DNA from: Pocillopora verrucosa
Taxonomy: Eukaryota; Cnidaria; Anthozoa; Scleractinia; Pocilloporidae
DNA length: 64,000 bases
Direction of reading: 5' to 3'
Assembly: GCF_036669915.1 (NCBI RefSeq)
Contig: NC_089312.1
Coordinates: 14,923,890-14,987,889, forward strand
Part shown: positions 48,294-58,117 of the stretch, one piece after another
Numbering within the stretch: the stretch's first letter is position 1
Layout: each line of letters opens with the position of its first letter
Notes under the pieces: generated by a model
The model's database searches: none
The model's input: the letters and a program-made list of their open reading frames with translations, nothing else
What the model was told of the DNA's origin: nothing
Position numbers and translations under genes: made by a program

Positions 48294-50208
48294 ATGGAAA
48301 AATTCGTTTGGCTGCTGTGGAATGTGGCAATTCCCTTGTTAATCCTTTTTAGAGGTAAGATTGCTGAAAACTGTCTCGCTCAGTAGAAGTACTGTGTTAA
48401 ATACATTAGGATCTTTTTTCAGTCGTTTAAGAGATGCAAAAGGAATCCAGCCAGCAGTTATAAATTACCAGCTAAGTAGCTCTATGAGTCAAGATAGTCA
48501 GCTAGACAAAAATGTCTCACGTCGATGATAGAATTTTCTGTAAATAATAAGAAAAATAATTAAGGTCGGGCGGGTCGAGCTCACGACTAGACCCATTGTG
48601 TCAAGAGAAAGGTTCGAATCAAATCGAAATGATAAATTTGGTAAGATGATTTTTTTTACCTTGACTGAGCTAAAATTAGGTCTACCTGATGACTATAATT
48701 ATGTGTCGTGGTCTAATGCCAGACTACTAAATTCAGAGGTTAGCTGTGAAAATATTCTCACCAAATTAGTTTCCGGCCTTGTTCTTTAAGTCGCTCAGCT
48801 GAGATCGCCATGTTGAATCCTCGCACAAGTGAGCTGCACGTCACAAGCGATGAAATCCTTGCTCTATACTTGCGATAAAAACAATACTTAATTTTTTTGT
48901 CTAGGACGCTAAGTGTCTGATAAATATACTTTTTAAAGAGAAAACCGATTAAAATTTCACACAAACTATCTGTCTTAGATACATACCTAGCAGAGTCTAA
49001 CATGATAACAAAAATTCAGGGATAGAAACGCATGGAAACCACGGGTTTCGTAAGTAAAAAACAGACGAGAAAAATTTTAACTTGCGTGTCAGTTAATCTA
49101 TTTTTTATTCAATCATAGACAAAAAGCCAAGGGGCTTTGTTTTCTCGAGTCTTCGGTGAGACAGAAACAATATTACGCAATTACCGACTACTTAAGTTAA
49201 AAATGTCTATTTACTTATCGTATGGGACTTAAAACAATCGTGACTTGTCCGTGGAGCTTATGATGCAAATTAATGGCCACTTGACAATAGCTCATTCATA
49301 TGTTCTTCACGGTAATTATAATAAGACCACTTGTAAAAGAACCCGGAACGTTCCCTCTAAATCTAGGACGACCAAACTTATTCATGATTAGAGAGAAAGA
49401 AAAAGATTGTCATTTTTGCAGATTATGTAACGATTTTGTTTGATTTCATTATGAAAACCGATCTACCAATTTACGCTGTCCTTGTTTATAGGAGTCACCG
49501 CCTTTGGCGGAGATGGTTCGTTGGTTTCTCATTCTCATTCTACCGGCTCCACTGAACCCAAAAGTGGACAGCTTGGAATATCGAGTCGACTGCCATCCAC
49601 TACATCGATGTACCTTGAATCGACCACGATGGTGATTCGTACCAGTGGTACAGAAAAACCCACCAGTCCAACACCCAGTAAAATGTGGAGAGCAAAGCTT
49701 ACAATCATAAACATGGAATTTACTGAGGGATTAACCGATCCTTCTTCGGAAGAGTTTGCGAAATTAGCAAATGATTTAGAAGACGTATTGGACAATATTT
49801 TTAAAGAAGTATCTGGTTTTCTTTCCGTGAAAGTTGTTAACTTTACGAAAGGAAGCATCGTATGTAATTACCTTATTCACACGAACTTGGAATCTACAGC
49901 AACATCGGATGAATTTAATAAAATCTTGTCAGAAAAGAGAGGAAAAATCGGAAAGTTTGAGATAGAGACATCTTCATCGTCATTTTCATCCTCGTCTTCG
50001 CATTTCTCCTCCTCGTCATCATCATTGTTGTCAATGTCCTCGTCGCCGTCTATTCCCCCGTCGTCGCCATCTTCCTCCTCCTCCTCATCATCATCATCAA
50101 TGTCACCATCTCCATCATCGATGATATCGATTTCCGCTTGGTCATCTTCCTCGTCATCATCATCGTTGTCAGTGTCCTCGTCGCTGTCTATTCCCCCCTC
50201 GTCGCCGT

Positions 50209-50239
<31 letters not shown>

Positions 50240-50358
50240 ATCATCATCAATGTCACCATCTCCATCATCGATGATATCGATTTCCGCTTGGTCATCTTCC
50301 TCGTCATCATCATCGTTGTCAGTGTCCTCGTCGCTGTCTATTCCCCCCTCGTCGCCGT

Positions 50359-50389
<31 letters not shown>

Positions 50390-52316
50390 ATCATCATCAT
50401 CAATGTCACCATCTCCATCATCGGTGATATCGATTTCTGCTTGGTCATCTTCCTCGTCATCATCATCGTTGTCAATGTCCTCGTCGCTGGCTATTCCCCC
50501 GTCGTCGCCATCTTCCTCCTCCTCCTCCTCATTATCATCATCATCGATGTTACCATCTCCATCATCGGTGATATCGATTTCTGCTTGGTCATCTTCCTCG
50601 TCATCATCATCGTTGTCAATGTCCTCGTCGCTGGCTTTTCCCCCGTCGTCGCCATCTTCCTCCTCCTCCTCCTCCTCATCATCATCATCATCGATGTTAC
50701 CATCTCCATCATCGATGATATCGATTTCTGCTTGGTCATCCTCCTCGTCATCATCATCGTTGTCAATGTCCTCGTCGCTGTCTATTCCCCTGTCGTCGCC
50801 ATCTTCCTCCTCCTCCTCATCATCATCATCATTATCATCGTCAATGTCACCATCTCCATCATCGGTGATATCGATTTCTGCTTGGTCGTCTTCCTCGTCA
50901 TCATCATCGTCGTCGCCATCTTCCTCCTCCTCATCATCATTATCATCAATGTCACCATCTCCATCATCGGTGATATCGATTTCTGCTTGGTCATCTTCTT
51001 CGTCATCATCATCGTTGTCAATGTCCTCGTCGCTGTCTATTCCCCTGTCGTCGCCATCTTCCTCCTCCTCCTCATCATCATCATCATTATCATCGTCAAT
51101 GTCACCATCTCCATCATCGGTGATATCGATTTCTGCTTGGTCGTCTTCCTCGTCATCATCATCGTTGTCAATGTCCTCGTCGCTGTCTGTTCCCCTGTCG
51201 TCGTCATCTTCCTCCTCCTCCTCCTCATCATCATCATCATCAATGTCGCCATCTCCATCATCGATGATATCGATATCTGTTCGGTCATCATCGTTGCCCC
51301 TCTCATTCCTACAACGTCTTCCCTCATCAACACCATCCCCATCATCCTCGGCAGCACCGTCAAAGAAGTTTGTATCATCTCCTTCATTATCGTCAACTAC
51401 ATCGATGTACCTTGAATCGACCACGACGGTGATTCGTACCAGTGGTACAGAAAAACCTATCAGTCCAACACTCAGTAAAGTGTGGAGAGCAAAGCTTACA
51501 ATCATAAACATGGAATTTACTGAGGGATTAACCGATCCTTCTTCGGAAGAGTTTGCGAAATTAGCAAGTGATTTAGAAGACGCGTTGGACAATATTTTCA
51601 AAGAAGTATCTGGTTTTCTTTTCGTAAAAGTTGTTAACTTTACGAAAGGAAGCATCGTATGTAATTACCTTATTCACACGAAATTGGAATCTTCAGCAAC
51701 GTCGGATGAGTTTAATAAAATCTTGTCAGAAAAGAGAGGAAAAATCGGAAAGTTTGAGATGGAGACAGAGGAAGAAGAAGAAGAAGAAGATGGCGTCGCG
51801 GCTGTTAAAGGGACACAGCCACGAAAGAACGAGTTTCCTTTAAAAGTGTTCGCTGCCGCAGCGTTTGGGGGTTTGGTAGTTATGGTCATTGGCTTCGTAC
51901 TATACAAGGTTAGTATTTACAAATGCTTCGTTGACCGTTAGATTCGCAGGGTGGGAGATGAGGCAAGAGAGTTATAACGAATTAGAATATACTGAAGTAG
52001 TGAATGCGTTGAAGGCGCGCTCTGACTGGCTATACTCAAACTCCGAATATCCTTTGCTATTCACCTCCGAGCGAAGCGCGGGATTTGCGCCCGAAAATAT
52101 TGTACTTGTTGCAGGAATATGTAAGTTATAATCATCTTCGTGTGATATAATCTCACTGTTTTAGTTTGTACTAAAACAAATATTCACCTCAGTGTCCGTG
52201 GCTAGCGATGGATTTCTATCCGGCTGCTTGACGGCTCGGTAAATATCCACAACTTAACTTTGGTTAATAGTTCTTAAGTAAATCAAGTCTTGTTTGAAAA
52301 TTATTTTTTTTTCTGT

Positions 52317-52355
<39 letters not shown>

Positions 52356-52909
52356 AGAGAGGGGGGGGAGAGAGGGGGAGAGAGATGTAATTTTTAGTTG
52401 GTGCATCTCAACGCCAAACAAATTTTGATTAAGGACGGACAAGTTACCTCAGACGGAAACGATCCAACTATGTATATGATGCAGCTTTGTCGCTTTCTTC
52501 CTAAATCTTACGTGAGCGTTGCAAGTATAGAATTTTTTCATAATCGGATCTATGAAGTCTATAAACATTAATATAGGACAGACAGAGAACGGTCTTTATT
52601 TTAGAGAGGGGTACTTTGGCTATGTAGCGATAAAATTATGGAGAAGAACATGTTATTGAATGCAAATTTCTTCCATTCTTCTTAAATTACCAGAAAATCA
52701 GCCAAAAAAGAAGAGAACGTGAGGGCTTTAAAAATACAAAGGATATATTTGCGTTGAACGACTTCAATTCACCAAATGATAATGAGGAGGAAGAAAGAGA
52801 GCTTGCCTCACAGAAAATGCGAATCAGTGTCTACGAAGACAAAGAGGAAGATGAGGACGAAATAACACCATTTTGCAAACCTGGCGTCAAGAGAATGAGT
52901 ACTATGTGA
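48294..52909 (+). CDS. SEA-domain, serine-rich mucin-like membrane protein
   Basis: Three exons: 48294-48354, 49492-51908 and 52694-52909; all junctions are in frame and the product is 897 residues. Exon 1 encodes a signal peptide (MEKFVWLLWNVAIPLLILF). Exon 2 encodes a first SEA domain (about residues 85-180, WRAKLTIINMEFTEG to KGSIVCNYLIH), a serine-rich stalk of about 475 residues, a second SEA domain (about 685-780) almost identical to the first, a run of seven glutamates, and a membrane helix (AAFGGLVVMVIGFVLY). Exon 3 is an acidic cytoplasmic tail ending KPGVKRMSTM. In each SEA the G-S-I-V motif lies where mucin-type SEA domains self-cleave, as known for MUC1-like proteins; cleavage here is inference. 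The stalk would be dense with O-glycans. The layout suggests a cell-surface mucin or adhesion receptor. No orthologue is recognised. Confidence 0.85.
49968..51330 (+). repeat. Roughly 150-bp tandem array coding the Ser stalk
   Basis: The landmark gatatcgat recurs at about 50123, 50273, 50426, 50570, 50717, 50870, 50975, 51122 and 51268, so nine units of mostly 144-153 bases, one about 105. Each holds tcctcc, tcatcatca and tcgtcg runs that vary in number. The array stays in the SEA-protein frame. Plus-strand units read as Ser with ISAWSS, MSPSPSS and SIPPSSP islands. Confidence 0.95.
52321..52385. repeat. (GA)n with poly-G interruptions
   Basis: A purine-only run of ga dinucleotides broken by three runs of g. 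It is in the last intron of the SEA-protein gene. Confidence 0.95.
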
Positions 52910-55900
52910 TATTAATTTAGCAATTAATTAATTATAATTATTTAAGTAATTTGGAAGTCAAAATTTCCCGTCTTGTTTTCATCCAGTTAGCCAATGATGT
53001 CGCTTTGTAATCAGCTTTAGATAAAAAAGCGCTTGCTTTTGATCTGTTAAATTGCAACCAATTAGGTGCAAGATTTTTCCGCGCTTAAGGATAATCAAAT
53101 TTATTAGCCTTGCATTTTTTTTGCGCTTTGGCTTTTTTTTAATAGGAAAAAACTGTCTTAGTGGAGCACAAGACCTGAGCATCCGACTGTTTCATTCGAA
53201 GGATACGGAAAAAAGGTTGCTTAGCAACTAAATACCATCGATGGAAGGAGTTCTTTATGACGAGTTAGGAAGTAATTGTTTTTAACGTTGTATAGAAGAC
53301 AACATTTAATTTTTAACAGTAGGTGTCCTTTTTAAAGGTAGTTTTAGACAAGATGATAATTTTTAAGCATAACTTAAGTTTCATTTGGAAGGAAGTCGTT
53401 GGAGTCTATTATAGTTTGGATTTGTTGCTTATTTCTAGTTTTTTATTATTAATTAGTTGCACCAAGAGTGGACAGACTACGTTCACTGAGGGTGATCGGG
53501 TTTTCCTCATTCAGTAGAAGCTACATATAAAAATTTTAGGGAGCCAAGAATGCAGCCTCATAGAAGCATAACAGCGTTGGGTAGACTTGAAAAAAAATTA
53601 TGCATAATAAAGAAGACATCAAACTGGAATTCCTTATCCTAGTTGTTAGATTTTAAGAAAATCAACGTAAAGTACAGCTCAACGTGAGCTTGTTAGTTGT
53701 TTTGCAGGGGGAAGCGCACATTGTGTCGTAAACGGTGAAGTGCAAGTCCTATTTTAAACTAAACTAGTCCCTTGCTTTGGTTGTATACGTTTGAATTGAG
53801 AGAGGGGCGTATCTCAGACTCCTATGACGTTCGCGCCCTCCTTACTCTCACCTAAAAAAGGTCTAGCTACACCCTCGGTAACAAATTCACTTTGTGCCGT
53901 TTCGTTTATACAATATGGCGAGGAAAACCTGCGGAATCTGTGTCGAGGTACCAAAGGGGTTGTCCTTTTGGCCAAGAGAGGGCTGTAGGTATTCTATCAT
54001 GGCTCCCGATCAGTAATTTGCTTTGACTCACATATACTTACAAAATGCATCTGACATCTGTCATGTCTGGCCCTCTACAGAGAAGAGCGACCTCCATTAG
54101 GTGACTTCATCCATAATGTGTATCTGAACTAATTTGCTGCTTCTATATTTCAAACATCCTAACCTAAACTGTTAGAATATCTTTGGAGAACATTAGTACT
54201 AAGATCATAGCTGGGATTTTTCCGAATGAGGCTGTTACTACTGCTTTAGCTTGTTTATCAGGGGGTTCGTATTCACGTGGTGCAAAGGACTGGTCATATC
54301 CAACCAATAAATCAATATCCAGCAGATAAAACACTATCTAGCAGATAATTTTTGACAAATTGTAGTGGGTTACCCACTGGATCAAGATTCCCTTTGAGTG
54401 AGGATAACAACTTGTCTTTTAAAACAAATCTGTTGTCAATTATATGAAATTTTTTTTGTATCGTACACCCTTTTGTCACAATAAAGAGTGTAATTTAAGG
54501 ATCAGAGCCAAATCTATTATCAAAGCTCTGTTATGTGGAATGAAAGCATTGTAGATTTGCATTGCTATTAGGAATGCAAAGCAGTTGTACTGAATTGCCC
54601 TTAAAAATATGACCCAGTTGATAATGTTATCCATCCATTAAACAACTGGGGCCTGAATTATAAGGTTTGCGTATTCTTGATTCAAAATAATGGGTGGGGA
54701 GGGGGGGTATGGGCACCAGGACCCCCCCTTAGTTTGCCCCTTAGCACACACCATTCATCTTCTGCTCGGCAAACTTGGTACCGGGTAATCAGGCTCCCAG
54801 TTTAAACAGCAAACTCAACAAAACCTTGCTACTTTATCGGATCTCATAGATCCATCTCTTTTTAATGGCTATATTCTGTAACACCTTACCATCACCCTTT
54901 CACACTTGCCTTACTTTTTGCATCAAATGGACACTCTTTAAGATACCTGCAGACTCTTACAGCTTTCTTTTTTACATGAATTCACTCATGAAACTTGGAT
55001 ATAATATAGAAATGAATACTTACAGTCCTTTAATAGCCATTAAGTGTGGTTTCCACACAAGATTTCCCTAAGTGAGATTTAAACATTAAGTTAAGAGGAC
55101 TTAAAAAAATATTGAGCTTAAAAAATTAACTCCTAACTATGTAAATATCTCAAAAAGGCAGCCTAATGGAAGTTTCTTGCTAACTGGTGAACACAAAATA
55201 GATCTTAAAATGGTGTACTGCTTCATGTTTGACATGTAGGCACTCTATTCATTACTGCACTAACTAAAGATAAATAAGAATCATTCAAGGCTTATTTGAC
55301 ACTACATGCCATTGATGTTGCTGACAGAAATTTATTACATTACTGATATTATAATGATTTGAGAAAAACAGGCCAGGCCAATGATTAGCACCTTGTACAC
55401 AAGATGAAAGGGTTTACAACTGAGTCTTGCAGTAAATTTACAGGAAAAAAGCCACACAAAATCTAAGAAATAGTAATGCGGTTCTTATCACAAAAATCAG
55501 TGTATTCTGTAACTTTTCCTGATATTTTCAAGGTTTGAATTTTAAAACTATCAAGAATGCCATATTGGCAACCAAGATACAACTTTTAAGGACTTGTAAG
55601 GAATGCTTTTGAAAAGTTGGCCCCTGATCAGAGTCATTGTTTTCTTGAGCAAGACACCTTATTCTGACAGTGACTCTTTCCATCTAAAATTAAAAAGCAG
55701 AACCAACAAATTGTCAAAACCAACTCATGACATGAAACACTGGGGTACATGAACTGTTATGGACTAGCTTCCCATCCAAGTGCGGGATGGGAATCAGGAA
55801 ACAGAAATGGAAAAGTTGTGTCATCTGGGGTGAGTGGTCTACTCTTGCATATGTAAGAGTGTGTCGCACTAACATGAATACAATATATATTTATAGCTAC

Positions 55901-56104
55901 TACATGACTCAACACATAGTTATAATTCTGATATTAATTAAAATTTATACTAACAGTAAACAAATACCATAATTCATTATCATTCTTATTATCACGTTCC
56001 TGCCAACTTTTTTAATGTCTAAAATGCATGAGGTTTCTTTTGGGAGATGAGTTAATGTCTGGGGACATGAATGCGTGAATGCATGCTCCTGTATTATTAT
56101 TGAT
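52910..56104. other. Intergenic stretch, no gene seen
   Basis: It follows the stop of the SEA-protein gene and precedes the 3' end of the TRIM-like gene on the other strand. An AATAAA lies at about 53604. I see no exon with family similarity; the stretch is AT-rich with a short g-rich/c-rich patch near 54690-54735. Confidence 0.4.
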
Positions 56105-57490
56105 TCAGTTTAATCCAAAGAAGTCAGTTGACTGTGGGTTGATGTAGGGGCGTATAGGAGAATGAATTCCACCCCAGTGATCCATCTCATGTGAACGCTG
56201 ATTGTAGATCACAAGTTGCTTCGAATCCAAATCAAGGTAAAACAAGAACAAATCCCCGCACTGCCAGTTGCTGATTGTGCTGACAATTGCTGAGGAATTT
56301 GGGTAGTACTTCATACCATTACTCCAGCGCCAAGTACGATGACCATCAGTGACACCCACTTCAAAGACATGGTGGTCAGAAGATCTTTTGAGCTTGTCAG
56401 GTGTAAGAATTCGCACTTGCCAGGAATGGCAACCTCGTTTGAACCAATACCCTGTCAAGGACTCCTTGTCCTGGTCATATACTTCTGGCGGGAGAGTAGC
56501 ACATGTTGAATCAAGAATGTAGAATGAAGATTCCACCTTCCACTTGACTGGTTCATTGGTGATGCAATGCCCGGTCACATACACGTGTATAGTGTGGGTT
56601 CCCATCACACTAGGGTGGTAAGAGAAGGTGTGGTGTTCAGCTTTACTCCCCATGATGGCATTTTGTAACTCACCATCTCCTGGTGGTTTTATGTTCACCT
56701 TCACCTGGTTTACTCCAACTTTGCAGTTCCTTCCTTGGCTGTCCTTGACAGAAACAATGAAGTAGGCATTCTGATGACATCTGGAAGAAAACATCTGTCC
56801 ATTCTTTCCTCCGAGCATGCTGAGAACATACCGATCATGCTGTTGACTATCTTCATCCCTAACACAAGCCATCTTGTCAACGATGAGGTCAACCATCAAG
56901 GATTTATTCACATCTATGTAGAAATTACTGGTGCGACATGGCTCCCCTTGCAAAGCAACTTCTTTGAAATCAGGTAGACCAGACAATTTGCTCCTGCTGG
57001 TTAGCAACTCCAAGTCAGACATTTGACACAGTGCATGTTCAGTGCATTCTACCTTATTATGGATTTCCTCAAAAGCAAGACTCATTGTCTTCTCTTGATT
57101 TAGAAGCTGTTGGACTTTCTCATCATGCAACACAGCAATATCTCTTTTCAACTGTGCTCGTTTACGTTCCAAGGCTGCTATATTTTCATCAATAAGATGA
57201 TCAACCTCCCTTTCTGACTCCAAAGCCCTCACCTCTACTTGCTTCTTCACTTCTGACACCAAGAGAATTGATCTTTGAAGACCAGATAATTTCTGCTTTG
57301 CATCTTCAAGGCCTTGTTGGATTGCTTCCCTTTCCTTAGCACTTGCATTTTGAATGGACATGTACTTATGGTTTCTGTGACCTTCCCTAACAACACAGTT
57401 TCTACAGACTACATCATTACAGGTTTGACACAAGAACTTGGCAAGCTCTGCAGGATGGTCCTTACAAGAAGGCTCACTTCCTGAAGCCAT
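56105..57490 (-). CDS. RING-less TRIM-like protein: B-box, coiled coil, filamin, SPRY-like
   Basis: A single coding exon of 461 residues, starting MASGSEPS. The B-box lies at residues 9-49 with the expected ligands (CKDHPAELAKFLCQTC, then CRNC, then HRNH). A coiled coil follows to about 165, rich in E, K, Q and L. Residues about 188-320 match a filamin-type Ig repeat as in TRIM45/TRIM2-type proteins (VSVKDSQGR, HHTFSYHPSVMGTHTIHVYV). The last 130 residues look SPRY-like (HSWQVRI, HVFEVGVTDGHRTWRW, LFLFYLDLDSKQLVIYN). There is no RING finger before the B-box, so ubiquitin ligase activity is not expected on its own; binding or scaffold roles are inferred. A cag acceptor near 57586 and a gtaagt donor near 59532 on the same strand suggest a spliced 5' UTR. 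Confidence 0.88.
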   Translation of the reverse strand: MASGSEPSCKDHPAELAKFLCQTCNDVVCRNCVVREGHRNHKYMSIQNASAKEREAIQQGLEDAKQKLSGLQRSILLVSEVKKQVEVRALESEREVDHLIDENIAALERKRAQLKRDIAVLHDEKVQQLLNQEKTMSLAFEEIHNKVECTEHALCQMSDLELLTSRSKLSGLPDFKEVALQGEPCRTSNFYIDVNKSLMVDLIVDKMACVRDEDSQQHDRYVLSMLGGKNGQMFSSRCHQNAYFIVSVKDSQGRNCKVGVNQVKVNIKPPGDGELQNAIMGSKAEHHTFSYHPSVMGTHTIHVYVTGHCITNEPVKWKVESSFYILDSTCATLPPEVYDQDKESLTGYWFKRGCHSWQVRILTPDKLKRSSDHHVFEVGVTDGHRTWRWSNGMKYYPNSSAIVSTISNWQCGDLFLFYLDLDSKQLVIYNQRSHEMDHWGGIHSPIRPYINPQSTDFFGLN

Positions 57491-57700
57491 ATGGTTACCC
57501 TCTTGTAACAGGTTATTGTTTTTATGGGAGTATTAAGTCCTCTCAAATTTACCAGTCAGTGATTTGTTTTAGTACCAATACCTGCCAAGACAAAACAAAA
57601 TAAAATATATTGGTTACTAGTAAATTTCTGGCACACGCACAGCTCCAAATAAAGGTCTTAGAAAAAATCTACTTAGCATGTGATTACAATTTTACCTCTC

Positions 57701-58113
57701 AACCCTTGGCACCCTAACATCAGTATGTACATTCTCCCTACTGTTCTCTGAACAATTCCTAACATGCTGATGAGGAAAATTTGTCTAACAATCAAGAGCT
57801 TTTTTAGTTGCAGATCATTTCTTTGATTCCTGTGACCTTAACCCTTTAACTCCCAAGACTTGATTGTTAATTTTCCCCTCTTGCTCCTCACATTTCCATG
57901 TAAATTTATCACCAGAATTTGGTGTTACATCAAAATAATAACTTCTTCCTGATAAGTTTGAATATTCTCATGACCTGTTTGCTGGTTAATGTAAGAATAT
58001 TACTAGGAGAAGTCTCATGTTGATCACTTCTGGGAGTTAAAGAGTTAATGTTTGATTCAGGGGTGATATTGTAAGGTGAAATTAGAGGCTGGTCACTTTT
58101 AGAGTTTAAAGGG
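57701..58113. mobile_element. Two nested TTAA-type MITEs
   Basis: The outer element (acaccc family) starts aacccttggcaccctaacat at 57701 and ends gtttaaagggttaa at 58113-58117. At 57838 it is split by an inner element of the actcc family, 57842-58044, with TTAA at 57838-57841 and again at 58045-58048. Removing the inner element and one TTAA joins gaccttaa to tgtttgattcagg, which is the sequence in uninterrupted copies. Confidence 0.92.
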
Positions 58114-58117
58114 TTAA

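Noticed and set aside
50138-51415. 425-codon hydrophobic plus-strand frame
   Set aside because: It covers only the repeat array in a shifted frame and has no start context, domains or exons of its own.
49877-51655. 592-codon acidic frame on the minus strand
   Set aside because: It is antisense to both SEA domains and the stalk array. The plus strand has a signal peptide, SEA folds, membrane helix and in-frame splice sites, so the minus frame is taken as a by-product of the repeat.
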